Both the position numbers and the translations under genes were made by a program. Shown in pieces: positions 34,397 to 46,600 of a stretch of 64,000 nt of DNA (position 1 is the stretch's first letter; every line of letters begins with the position of its first letter). This DNA is from Sipunculus nudus (taxonomy: Eukaryota > Annelida > Sipuncula > Golfingiida > Sipunculidae), in NCBI GenBank assembly GCA_026874595.1, contig CM049310.1:19690058-19754057 (forward strand). The letters run 5' to 3'. Under the pieces are notes generated by a model. The model was not told the DNA's origin and did not search any database. It saw only the letters and a program-made list of their open reading frames with translations.

Positions 34397-36000
34397 CTTT
34401 AAACAAGGCCTACAGGCCTAATGCAAATCTGTGCATTGGGAAATACACCAAGTATAATGCTTCAATGCTGGACCATTCCTATTATGTATATGAACATTGC
34501 AAGTACTAAACATTTTGAATATAAGAAACAATTACACAAACATCACTGCTGAAATTCTGGCATGGGTGCACACAACACAAAAACGATTGAAGAGGGCACC
34601 ACCAGTCTTGTATACAATGAAGCTATCAGAGATATACACATATGCCAATTTTCAGACTGATATATCAAACCCCTCCTTAGAAATAAGCAGGGACACACAT
34701 TGTGCAAAAATTATTGTAGGTGGCACCACCAGTCTTGTATACGACAAAGCTATTCGATATGTATAAATATGCCCAATATCAGGCTGATATATCAAATTCC
34801 TCTGTAGAAATAAGCAGGCACATACACTGTGCAAAAGTCAATGTACGTGGCACCACCTGTCTTGTAAATGGGAATACTATCAGACGCTTAGACAGGTCAA
34901 AATATCAGTCCAATTCATCAAACTTCCCCAGAGTTTCATGCACTGGGCTGACAAGGCTTAGGTGAGTAAGGCAGTAGCCCCCGAGTGACCAGTGACAAAT
35001 TGCTGCCTCAAGCTACTGAACTGAGTGAATTCTTGACCTGCACCTGACTAGACTGAGTGAACTTTTGATCTGTACCTGGCTGCACTAAGTGAACTCTTGA
35101 CCTGTTGCATAATCTGACACAGTTGGCAGTCTGCCAAAGCTATAAATAGATTCAGGCTGAACTTTGGTGCTAAATATGATGCAGTGAGCAGTCTGCCAAA
35201 GCTATAAATAGAATGCAGCTACTGCACTAAGTGAACTCTTGACCTATACCTGGCTGCACTTCTTCCAATCCTGGCACTGTGCCAAAACTATTTATAGAGC
35301 TGACAACATCTTGACTAATGGCCAACATCAAGGCACTGGCAATCTGCCAATGGTAAACCAAGTGCTGCAATCTAAACACCAAAGTGGTCCCTTCTTGAAA
35401 TAACTTTGAAATTTATTTTCCCAATACAAAATGCTTTTCAGCTTTTTATACAAAAGAAATCAGGAATATATGTAAAATTATTACGGATGCATACTGAATG
35501 CAAAATCATAGATCTAAGTTTTTTAAAAGGTTTAAAAAAAAACTTTCTTGTCAATATTAACCAAAGATAACCTGAAATCTAAATGTCTAGTGGCATGATG
35601 TAATAGATGCTGATAAACTGGTGCCAGGCTAGATGTAACAGCATCACACAGCTAACATATATGGTAAAATGACACAATTCAATCCCCATATTCAGCCAAA
35701 AATCATTCACGAGGAACCATTAATGACAATTATTATTCAGAATTATTGTAGGAGTTATTCTTGTAAAATATTTAACAAGGCCTACAGGCCTAATGCGAAC
35801 CTGTGCATTGGGAAATACACCAGGTATAATGCTTCAATGCTAGACCATAACTTTTCATGTATATGAACAATGCAGGTACTAAACATTTTGAATAAGAAAA
35901 AATTACACAAACATCACTGCTGAAATTCTGGCATGGGTGCACACAACACAACTAGGGACCCATGGGTGTCAACGCTCAGTTGAATTTGTCTATAAGGATA
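34397..36000 (+). mobile_element. Family B repeat, plus orientation
   Basis: This is the reverse-complement counterpart of 7440-8910. It has AAGGCCTACAGGCCTAATGC at 34405, ~115-bp units with GTGGCACCACCAGTCTTGTA (34600-34870), then AGTGAACTCTTGACCT repeats with CTATAAATAG (35030-35300). A second AAGGCCTACAGGCCTAATGC copy is at 35778 and repeats the first ~180 bp. A family A 5' signature follows at 35955. Confidence 0.7.
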
Positions 36001-36939
36001 TTTTGAAAGAAATTTTTCAGAATGACAGTCCTGTGACCTAAACCAATGACCTTGTATCCAAAAAATCTTAGAACTTAATATCCTTGAACTTGCAGCATTA
36101 GGAGTATTGTAACAATCTTTTAAAAAGTGACCTTGAAATCTGACCAGATAACCTCAAATTCTACAGGTTTCCTCACTTTGGGCAAGTAAGCCATGCGTGA
36201 ACGTTGGAAAGCTCAGGATGAAAAGTTTGATTTACAGTGCATCCACAATCTTTTTAAAGATGTGGCTTCTGTGACCTTCAACTTAGATCGCTGGACCCTG
36301 AAAATCAAAATGAATTTACATATGTGGTTGGTCATTATCAAGTTTGAAGCCAGTCTGTCTATCCAAAGCAGAATTATCATCCATAAACTAATTTGTAAAT
36401 GGATGGGCCCTGTGACATTGACCTTTGACCTATGACCCAAAAATCAAACAGAATCTTCCCCTAGTGGCAGGTTAGCAATATCTTGAAGATGGAAGGTTTG
36501 CGATGAAAAGTTTGGCTTCAAATGCATACACATTCCTTAGTGGTGGGCCATTTATAAGTTAAGTTTGAAACCAATATATCAAACTTAACTGGAGTTATCA
36601 TCTGGAAACTAATTTGTGTGGATGGACGGATTGACAGACAGACAGACATACAAACAGACAGACTGACAGACAGGGTGATTAGTATAGGGCATCCACTTGT
36701 GATCAATAAACACACCAGGTTTTGGGACACCAGATGTATAACAGCTGAGAAACTGACATGATTGTTGTCATTTTATAGTAAATAAATAGAAAAATATTTG
36801 TTAAAATAGGAAAACCACCACGTTTCAGGAACTGACAAAACTAGTCATGGTCAATATTCAAGGCAAAATTCATGAAAACCATGCATTAACTAGACATTTC
36901 TTGGCACCGCAGGTGCCAGAGTATCCCCAGACATAGTAG
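36001..36939. other. Intergenic, diverged edge of the DR1-containing array
   Basis: It contains TGACCTTTGACCT (36419-36431) and CATCCACAATCTTTTTAAAG, which ally it to the array at 36940-39080, plus a GACAGACAGACA tract (36640-36675). No gene is seen. Confidence 0.6.
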
Positions 36940-39080
36940 CCCCCCCCCCCTTTAAGAACAGACCCCCATTTTTAGCAGCATATACTGACACTTGGCATAT
37001 TTATTGTTTCTTCCATCTAACAATCCACAATCTTGTTGAAGATGTTGGTCCTGTGACCTTGATCTTTTTAAAGATATGTGTCCTGTAACCTTGATCTTTG
37101 ACCTCATGACCCCAAAATCAATTTGGGTCTTGCTTTTCCAATGGGACATATGCAAGTCAAGTTTGAAATCTATACATTAATAAAGCAGGAATGATCATCC
37201 AGAAACTAAATTTTTTTAACAGGTGGCTCCTGTGACCTTCACCTTTGACCTTGTGACCTTAAATTGATAGTTTTCTTCCTCTCTTGGCTGGAGAACTATA
37301 TGTGCAAGATGGAAGATCTGAGATGAAATGTTTGGCTGAAAATGCATCCACATCTTTTTAAAGATGTGTCCTGTGATCTTGACCTTTGACCTCATGACCC
37401 CAAAATCAATTTTGGTCTTGCTTTTCCAATGGGACATATACAAGTCAAGTTTGAAAACCATACATCAATAAAAGCAGGAATTATCATCCAGAAACTAATT
37501 TTTGGACAGATGGCTCCTGTGACCTTCACCTTTGACCTTGTGACCTCAAAATTGATTGGGGTTTTCACTCTTGGCAGGTGAACTATATGTGCAAGATGAA
37601 AATCTTTATAAAGATGTGTCCTGTGACCTTGACCTTTGACCCCATGACCCCAAAATCAATTCGGGTCTTGCTTTTCCAATGGGTCAAATACAAGTCAAGT
37701 TTGAAATCCATACATCAATAAAAGAAGGAATTATTATGCAGAAACTAATTTTTGGACAGATGGCTCCTGTGACCTTCACCTTGACCTTGTGACCTCAAAA
37801 TTGATAGGGTTCTCCTCTCTTGGCAGGTGAGCTATATGTGCAAGATGAAAGATCTGAGATGAAATGTGTGGCTGAAAATGCATCCACATCTTTATAAAGA
37901 TGTGTCCTGTGACCCTGACCTTTGACCTCATGACCCCAAAATCAATTTTGGTCTTGCTTTTCCAATGGGACATATACGAGTCAAGTTTGAAATCCATACA
38001 TCAATAAAAGCAGGAATTATCATCCAGAAACTAATTTTTGGACAGATGGCTCCTGTGACCTTAACTTTTGACCTTGTGACCTCAAAATTGATAGGGGTCT
38101 TCCACTCTTAGCAGGTGAACTATATGTGCAAGATGAAAGGTCTGAGATGAAAGTATGGCTTAAAATGCATCCACATCTTTTTAAAGATGTGTCCTGTGAC
38201 CTTGACCTTTGACCTCATGACCCCAAAATCCATACATCAATAAAAGAAGGAATTATCATCCAGAAACTAATTTTTGGACAGATAGCTCCTGTGGCCCTGA
38301 CCTTTGACCTTGCGACCCCAAAATTTATATGGATTATCCACTATTGGCAAGTGAGCTATATATTCAAGATGGAAGACCTGGGATGAAAGTTTGGCTTAAA
38401 ATGCATCCACATCTTTTTAAAGATGTGTCCTGTGACCTTGACCTTTGACCTCATGACTCCAAAATCAATTTGGGTCTTGCTTTTCCAATGGGACATATAC
38501 AAGTCAAGTTTGAAATCCATACATCAATAAAAGCAGGAATTATCATCCAGAAACTAATTTTTGGACAGATGGCTGTTGTGACCTTCACCTTTGACCTTGT
38601 GACCTCAAAATTGTTAGGGGTCTTTCTCTATTGGTAGATGACTTTTATGTGCAAGATGAAAGGTCTGAGATGAAATGTTTGGCTGAAAATGCATCCACAA
38701 TCTTTTTAAAGATGTGTCCTGTGACCTTGACCTTTGACCTCATGACCCCAAAATCAATTGGAGTTTTGCTTTTTCAATGGGACATATATAAGTCAAATTT
38801 GAAATCAATACATCAATAAAAGCAGGAATTATCATCCAGAAACTAATTTTTTGGACAGATAGCTCCTGTGGCCTTGACCTTTGACCTTGTGACCCCAAAA
38901 TTTATATGGATCATCCACTATTGGCAAGTGAGCTATATATTCAAGATGGAAGACCTGGGATGAAAGTTTGGCTTAAAATGCATCCACAGTATCTTTTAAA
39001 ATGCCAGTCCAGTGACCTTGACCTTTGACCTCATGACCCTAGAACCTATAGGGTTCTTACTTTAGTGGTGGGCCATACAT
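36940..39080 (+). repeat. Tandem array of ~240-330-bp units carrying DR1 motifs
   Basis: About eight units, each with AGATGTGTCCTGTGACCTTG, ACCTTTGACCTCATGACCCC, a TTGCTTTTCCAATGGGACAT segment, CATCAATAAAAGCAGGAATT and GGACAGATGGCTCCTGTGAC. The perfect 13-mer TGACCTTTGACCT (reverse AGGTCAAAGGTCA) starts at 37380, 37916, 38203, 38298, 38439, 38728, 38875 and 39019, and once more at 36419. Near-matches (TCACCTTTGACCT and others) occur between them. Short deletions vary the unit length. It is non-coding. Confidence 0.9.
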
Positions 39081-39945
39081 AAGTCATGTTTGAAATCCAT
39101 ATGGCTATCAACACTGGAGATATCATAAGAGGTGTGTGATTTTCACCATATATGGCAATATTCAAGGTCAAGGCCACTATCATAGGAAAGGTCATGACCC
39201 CAATTTAAATAAACATCATCCCATAACCCATACCTATGTATATGCATAATATAAAAGAAACCTGTCCATTAGTTTTTGACTTATAATGCTCACAGTACTG
39301 TAAGGTGGCAATTTTGGGGGTATTAAACGGCATGAAAACAAGTAAAGAATAATAGGTGGCGCCACCATTTTCTGGAACATGACAACCCTATCCATGATCT
39401 TCCATCAACTTGATTTTAGGATAAATCCATGCAAGATTTCTTGAGATATTAAAGAATTTGTGTGATTTTCCCCAAAATTGGACCTATTCAAGGTCAAGGA
39501 CACTCTCCTAGTAAAGGTCATGACCTCATTTTAAATAGGCGTCGTCCTCTTACCCATATCTATACATATACCAAGTTTGGTAAAGTTCCGTGAAATATTT
39601 TTTGGGTTATCGCGCCAACAAGATTTATATGCGGCGGCGGCGGCGGGACCGGTATGAAAACATAGTATCCCCCGACTTTGTCTGGGGATACAATTATCAA
39701 GATATTGGAGGTTTTGTATCAAATTTTTTACTATTCTGGGGGGTACTTTCAAGCCCCATGGCTCGAAAGAAAAATTTCAGATTTCCAAGGAAGTTTTAAT
39801 TGACCTCCCTGGATGTTCACTTAGAAGTTTCTAGGACCAGCTGTTATGATTTGTGCCCTGCTAACGGACGGCCGGACGTCCAGACGGACGACGGACAAAG
39901 CGCCATTCCTATACCTCAGTTGACTTAGTCAGCTGAGCTAAACAT
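39081..39945 (+). mobile_element. Repeat mosaic ending in two different terminal hairpins
   Basis: 39120-39560 parallels 29820-30290. At 39628-39645 is a GCGGCGGCGGCGGCGG run, then AAACATA and a perfect hairpin (39665-39691: GTATCCCC...GGGGATAC with inner GAC/GTC), the family D end. A family A unit and ACGGACGG tract (39860-39890) follow, ending in a hairpin at 39910-39942. Confidence 0.65.
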
Positions 39946-40730
39946 GATTGTAGCTGACACCACCAGTCTTGTATACAAAAAGGTTTCAGAGATATATAAA
40001 TATGCCCAAGTTCAGACTGATATATCAAACCCCTCCTGAGAAATAATCAGGGACACATACTGTGCAAAAAATTATTGCAGGTGGCACCACCAGTCTTGTA
40101 TACGACAAGTATACGATAATTAAAATACGATAAGTATAAATATGCCCAATTTCAGGATGATATATCAAATTCCTCTATAGAAAAAAGCAGGCACAAAAGT
40201 CACACACTGTGCAAATGTCATTGTAGGTGGTGACACCTGTCTTGTTAATCAGAAACCCGTCAAAGACACATAGACAGGTCAAAATATTAGGCCAATACAT
40301 CAAACTTACCTTAAGTCTGATGCATGGGGCTGACCACGCTTAGGTGAGAAAGGTAGTTGCCCCGAGTGAACTGTGACAAATTTGCTAGCTCAGGCTACTG
40401 CACTGAGTGAACTCATGACCTGCACCTGGCTAGACTGGGTGAACTTTTGACCTGTACCTGGCTGCACTGAGTGAACTCTTGACCTGTTGCCTAATCCGAT
40501 ACAGTTGGCAGTCTGCCAAAGCTATAAATAGATTGGCTCCACATGCAGCCCTGAGAGGCATGACACCCATGAGGTGATCACATGGTGCCCATGAGGTGTT
40601 CACATGTCCCCCTTATGGGTATCACATGCCTTGTGCTTGGCTGCACTGACTGAACTCTTGACCTATATCTGGCTGCACTAAATGAACTCTTGATCTATTG
40701 CCAAATCTGAAACAGTTGGCAGTTTCTTAA
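39946..40730 (+). repeat. Family B repeat, plus orientation, third copy
   Basis: It repeats the 34.6-35.2 kb segment: GTGGCACCACCAGTCTTGTA units at 39958 and 40081, then AGTGAACTC-TGACCT repeats and GCTATAAATAGATT at 40519. An unrelated insertion-like stretch (40530-40625) with three CCCATGAGGTG-like copies interrupts it. Confidence 0.65.
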
Positions 40731-43275
40731 CCTATGTAAATATACAGACACAATCTTGGCCTGTTGGCAAATCTGTTTACACATACTGAAAGACTTTGGC
40801 TAAATGCTTTTTTTCAAGCTGAAATATTCATAAACTTTTTATCAAAATATCTAGAAAAATAAAAGATTCAGTTCTTTCATTGTTAAAGGTCCAATAATTC
40901 TGCCAAAAATCATTCAAGTAAACTTGAACAAAGGCCACCTAAGAAAAATATTTGTGCCATGTAACAGAAGTTATAATAGAAACAATTATTTTGTAGAAGA
41001 ACAGTTTTGCAGTCCTCAGTTTGAGTTAGACATAATAATGGCCATAAAACCAACTTAAGTTTTTCTGATATGATTGAAAGAACCATGTCCTACGATAATT
41101 CTTTTGAAAAACTGAACGATTCAACTTGACAGTTTCATCATAAACATTTTAAGCTGAAAGAGGCTAAAATTATGAGTTTTTTGCCCATAAAAAACAGGTC
41201 AATGTAGGTGGCACATCAAAATCTGCAACTTCAAATATGAGTCATGTGACCAACATTTGCACAATATTTGGTAATGCTAGCTTCTGTCATTTCTGAGATA
41301 ACTATGTCAGTATGTTTACTTGGCCAAATGACCGTTCAAATTCATTTAACTCCACTAAAATTCATCAAATGCAAACCATTTGAACAAACTTGAGAGTGCT
41401 TGCCTCTGGGATCATTTCTGTAAAATATTGAACAATTTGGCTGGACCGTTTACAAGAAGACTTTTAAAGGTTTTTCAGCTTTTCCCCTATAAAATCTAAG
41501 TAAATGCAGATAGCAAAAAAACATAAGCTGAATCCCACAACATTTGATATGTGACAGATAATTGCATAAAATCTGGGGATGGTAGCTCCTGCAATTCCTG
41601 AGAAATTATGGGTTGATACAGATGACCAATGACCCCCGTACAAAAAAGGTCAATGCAGGTGGCGCCACCAATACCTGAATTTCATATATGACTCATGTGA
41701 CCAACACTGGCATAAAATTTGGTGATGATAGTTCTGGCCGTTTCTGAGATTGTCATTTTCGTATGCTTTTTTTGACAGATGACTAGGTTCAACTTCATGT
41801 AATTCGGCTAAAATTCACAGAATTTGAACCATTTGAATAAACTTGAGAGAGATGGTATAAAAGATTATTTCTGTGAAATATTGAACAAATTGGCTTGACC
41901 GTTTCAGAGGAGAAGATTTTTAAAGTTTTTTTTAGCTTTTTCTCTATAAAATCTAAGAAAATGCAGATTTTTCTCAGATGGCTAATTTTTTGCATTAAAT
42001 TTCATGATGCTAGCTCAAGTCGTTTTCGAAATAGTATGGGTTAACGTATACCTGTGATTGTAAACATTACCTGGCATGAGGAATATCTAAAATCATAAAT
42101 CTACATTTTTTAAAAGTTTTTAAAAACATTCTTGTCAATATTAACCAAAGATAACCTGAAATCTAAATGTCTGGAGGCATGATGTAACGGATGCTGATTA
42201 ACTGGTTCCAGGCTGGATGTATCTGCTTCACACAGCTAACATATATGGTAAAATGACTCAATTCAATCTTTATTATTCAGCCAAAATTCATTCTTTGGAA
42301 CCATAAAAGACAATTATTATAAGAATTATTCAGGGGATTATTCTTGTAATATATTAAACAAATTGGCCTCAGTGGCGTCAGTCAAAAAACGTTTTGCAGG
42401 TTTATAACTCATATGGGAAAATAAAGCAAAATGGCTAAATTTAGCTTCCAATAACTCAGCCAAAAATCACTGAACCAAAACCATTTGAACAAACTTGAAT
42501 TATCAACATCTAAGGATAATTAATGTGTGAGATTTAAGAATTTGGCCCAGTGTTTTTGAGAAGAAGATCTTTGTAGCAACTGAGCTAAAATGGGCTGTTA
42601 TGGCATATGACTAAATTCAGCTTCCCATAACTCAGCCAAAAGTCACTGAACTGAGACCATTTGAACAAACTTTAGAAAGCTCTACCCTAGGATCATTTCT
42701 GTGCGATATTAAACAATTTGGCCAAATGGTTTCAGAGAAAAAGTTTTTTGTAGTCCTCAGTATGATATGGGCACTGATGACCCCCGTTCAAAAAAGGCCG
42801 ATGCAGGTGGCGCCACCAATACCTGAATTTCAGACATGACTCATGTGACCAACATTGGCATACAATTTGATGTGAGCTCCAGCCGTTTCTAAGAAGGTAA
42901 TTTTAGTATGCTTTTTTTGGACAGATGACTTAGTTCAACTAGCTGTAACTCGGCCAAAAATCACCGAACTTAAACCATTCGAACAAATTTGAGAGAGATT
43001 GTTCCAAGGATCATTTCTGTGAAATATTGGACAATTTGGCTGAACAGTTTCGGAGAAGAAGATTTTTAAAGTTTTTTTGCATTTTCTCTATAAAATCTAA
43101 GAAAATGCAGTTAGCCAAAAAATAAGCAAAATCTGATAGAGTTTTATAGATGACTAATTTTTTGCATAATATTTCGTGATGCTAACTCTTGCCGTTTTCA
43201 AGATAGTATGGGTTAACGTACAGACGACGGACGACGCCACACCATCGCATAAGCTCACAGGTTCGCTAAAAAAAC
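40731..43275 (+). mobile_element. Family C repeat, plus orientation, several units
   Basis: Reverse-complement counterpart of 5995-7250. Units near 41000, 41340, 41640, 42350, 42640 and 42890 contain ACCATTTGAACAAACTTGAG, GATCATTTCTGTGAAATATT and TTGGCTG-ACCGTTTC. GGTGGCGCCACC occurs at 41658 and 42806. It ends GTATGGGTTAACGTACAGAC (43208) and GACGACGGACGACGCC with CATCGCATAAGCTCACAGG. There is no coding frame. Confidence 0.75.
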
Positions 43276-44222
43276 GTGCCATGGTCAAAGTTGGGCAAAA
43301 TTTTAGGTACCTATTTTTTATTTTTGCTAATATTTTAAAAAATTTAACAGATTTTGATCTAATTTTTGGTATACAATTAAATTTTGATTAATTAAAGTTG
43401 TATTACTGAAAAAAAGTCTCTATCTGTAACACTTTTGGTCTTAAGTGACCAAATATCTTTCCTGATTTTTTTTACAAAATCCATTATGTTTGGGCCCCAT
43501 TACTTTTTTAAATTAAATAATACTGACTTAATTTCTGGCATGTACATAGGAACTATATAGATGAATATTTATGGTAAATATGAAGAAAACCAGATGAGTG
43601 GTTTTGATATTAGGCAGTCCTGAAATGTGAAAATAGATTTCTAATAAAAAATGGAGGTTTTTCCTTAATATCTCGAAGGAACAAAGTCCTACTGACCCAA
43701 TTTTCGGCACGGTAGGAGATTTTGGGGACATCTAACTGTACGCCGAATTTCAGATTCGTAGGTCCAATGGTATCGTTAGTGCCAGTCTTACGGACGGACA
43801 TCCGGACAATGGACCACGACTATAGCATAGATGACTTATAGTCAGCTGAGCTAAAAAACGTAAAAAATAAAAAAAAAATACAGGTGGCGCCACTAGTCTG
43901 CAAAAACTGATGAAACACTCCATCATCAATATCCATGCAAAGAATCATTTTGATCAATGCATTATTTTTTCAGATTTTTGAACATTTGTATAAAATTTTT
44001 ACATTCTCGGGGGTACTTCGGAGCCAAATAGCTTGAAGAATATGGGTAACAGAAACCTAATTCCAGGTTTCTGAGGAGATTTTTCATGGACCTCTTTGGA
44101 TGTTAAGTTAGAAGATTCCAGTTCAAGTGCTTACAATTTGAGGCCTGTTAACAGACAGATGGCCGGATGGACAAAAAGAGTGATCGCTGTAGTTCAGATG
44201 ACTTACAGTCAGCTGAGCTAAA
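43276..44222 (+). mobile_element. Family A-type elements, two terminal hairpins in series
   Basis: The first body (43276-43857) is a ~580-bp unit of the kind repeated at 49.7-56.2 kb, with CATAACTT-like and TTAGGCAGTCCTGAA segments. It ends in GACTATAGCATAGATGACTT and hairpin 43827-43853. The second (43880-44222) is a short unit with GGTGGCGCCACT and ends with a hairpin at 44192-44222. Confidence 0.65.
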
Positions 44223-44598
44223 AAATCAATTTTGTTTTTTATTTTTGCTATTTTATGCCAATTTGGAAATTTTATGACAGTGTGGGAGACTATTTTATGA
44301 TAGTCTGTGAACAAGTTAAACAGATACAGTGTATATTGGAAAAACCTCAGCTGAAGTACAGAGGTGTTTTCAGTCCGGTGGTTTTCTTTTTTTTTGGCTC
44401 TCACAGCTAGACATGGGACTCTGGTTGTGTTTTCTCTGAACATGAGGGAAAAAACCCAAAAGCTGCTGGAATATCCAAGAAACTCACAACATACTGTACC
44501 GTTGCATTATATGATGGATAATATCCCTGTTATGACACAACTGTGTTTGGCAGTTCAAAAGACTCATTTGGATATAGCTCTTGTACCATTAAGATAGT

Positions 44599-45243
44599 GT
44601 CAAGGACACACTAAAGGCTATGCTAGAGGGGAAGGAAATACACCACTTTGATAAGTTTGAGCAGGATTTGGTGACTGATAGCAGAAATGAAGCTACCCTG
44701 AAAGAGCATAAACTTCAATCCAATAGCACTAGGAGTAAGGAACAGTTCCAAAAAAGCAAGAAAAGACGTCCAAGAAATATTGCTTAACAATTTTGCTGAA
44801 AGATTTCCAGAGGAAAGCACAGACCTTATCAAGGCATTTTCTGCTCTCAGTTTGAGACGTATCTCAGCGTCACCTCCATAGGATTTGGCAAGATGGGGGA
44901 TTAGTGTATTAAAGCTCTGTGTGAATATTATGAGCTCGGCATAGATGACACACTAAATGGGTGGAGAAATTACTCAAGGAGTTAGTTCACCAGAAGATAG
45001 CACTAAAATCTTTGGTCATTGATCTCTCTACCATTGCAATGACTTTCCAATACTCTTTTAGTTGGCCTCAGTTGCTTTGACACTGGCCTAGCACACATCT
45101 GATGTTGAAAGAGGATTTTCAATCCAAATGACAAAGACCACCCTGAGCAACCGTCTAAGTGCTGAGAGGCTTTATACTGTTGCTGTTATAAAGTCAGAGG
45201 GTCCAAAATCACTGTCAGACTTTGCGTCAGCATTTCATAAATG
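44599..45243 (+). pseudogene. hAT-family transposase relic (C-terminal half)
   Basis: 44599-44787 reads VKDTLKAMLEGKEIHHFDKF and on to a stop. The frame then changes to EILLNNFAERFPEESTDLIK, later KALCEYYELGIDDTLNGW. About 45094-45243 gives TSDVERGFSIQMTKTTLSNR then LSAERL and a stop, the hallmark of the hAT C-terminal dimerisation region (xxxERxFS...K...R..L). At least two frameshifts and a stop make it dead. A possible upstream piece (MTQLCLAVQKTHLDIALV, near 44530) may belong to it. It resembles domesticated ZNF862/ZMYM-type relatives only distantly. No terminal repeats were located. Confidence 0.75.
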
Positions 45244-45715
45244 AAAACAGTTGGGAAAGGAGAAGACTGCTTAAGGCAAAGAAAAACAACAAGGGACCCA
45301 TGGATCACGGCGCTCAGCTGTTATATACGATCACAAAATATGATTTGGAAGAGGAGGTAGGCAAAGGCTTGTTTTGTGAGGTAATTCAAGCTCTATTATG
45401 AGTTGATGGTGTTTAACTCGAGTTATGTAAGATTTTGATGATATCCTTGGAGACAGGGAAGAGGATTGAGGTCATTAATATTATTTACAGTTGGAAATGG
45501 TGTCCTTTCATCACACAGGTTTTGACTTGGCTATAAAACTTTCGATCATTGCAGCAGAATTATTTGAAAAGTTAAACTATTTATTAAAAATTAATAACAA
45601 GTATTGTGTCAAGTATAATTTAAATTAAAAATGATAACAGTATCATCTTTTTTTATCAAAGATTTTTTAATGGTATTGTCGAAATAAATGATTATTAAAA
45701 CTAGAATACGGGTAG
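45244..45715. other. Intergenic, family A 5' signature
   Basis: GGGACCCATGGATCACGGCG at 45293-45312 directly follows the hAT relic. The rest is AT-rich with nothing else recognised. Confidence 0.55.
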
Positions 45716-46600
45716 TCGACAAGCGACTACGTGTATCCGCCAAAATCACAGTAGGACGGGTGAAGCAAGGCATGGATTGAGTGGCAAGGGGAAATAGAGT
45801 TATATGTGTTACATATTAGAATGGATCTCTGCCACGTGAACATGACTGTAGGTGGCGCCACCTGTTATTTGAATGAGAAAGTATCCAAGATGTATACACA
45901 TGCAAAATTTCAGGTGGAAAAGTCAAACCACTGCAGAGATACGAGTGATTTTATCCCACAGCAGACAAACAGATGGACGCTGTGCAAAAATGGCTGCAGG
46001 TGGCGCCACCATTTTTATGTATGTTATAAAGCTATCCAAGGGCTATATTTGTGTAAAAAAATTTTCCTGATTGGTCGAACAAGTCCGGAGATATAAGCAT
46101 TTATGTCTGCAGCGTGAACGTGAATGAAACTGGCGCCCCCTGTCATAAAATCAAGAAAGCTGTGCGGGATGTATACGCATGCCGAATTTCAGGTCATTTG
46201 GTCAAACCACTGCAGAGATAGGAGTGATTTTAACCCAATGCAGACAAACAGATGGACGCTGTGCAAACATGGCTGCAGGTGGCGCCACCATTTTTGTGTA
46301 TGTTATAAAGCTATCCAAGGCCTTCATTTGTGTAAAATTGTTTTCCTGATCGGTCAAACGGTTCCCGAGATATGTGGGTTTATGTGTGGAAACAGACGCA
46401 CAAACGGACGCTGGGCAGAGAGGAAAGGTCAGAGGCCAAGGCCACTTGGTTAGGCACCAGTTCACATGTGACCCGATAATTTATGTAAGTTTAGGAAAAA
46501 TCTGTCCAGTAGAGGAGTTCTCCAGAAACGAACGCAGCAGCGGCGGCGGAACCCGGTCAAAAACATAGTATCCACAAAACTTCGTTTTGGCGGATACAAT
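45716..46600 (+). mobile_element. Family D repeat element with 5' and 3' hairpins
   Basis: The left end has a short stem GTAGTCG-acaag-CGACTAC (45714-45732) followed by GTGTATCCGCC. Inside are two ~280-bp tandem units (45850-46120 and 46120-46400) with CTGCAGGTGGCGCCACC (45994, 46273). The right end has CAGCAGCGGCGGCGG, AAACATA and a hairpin (46568-46597: GTATCC-CAAAAC/GTTTTG-GGATAC). The whole is about 885 bp and non-coding. It matches the reverse complement of 8270-8600. Confidence 0.75.

Noticed and set aside
37216-38819. Several 60-90-codon frames inside the DR1-containing array
   Set aside because: They recur because the units recur and are not conserved in frame between units.
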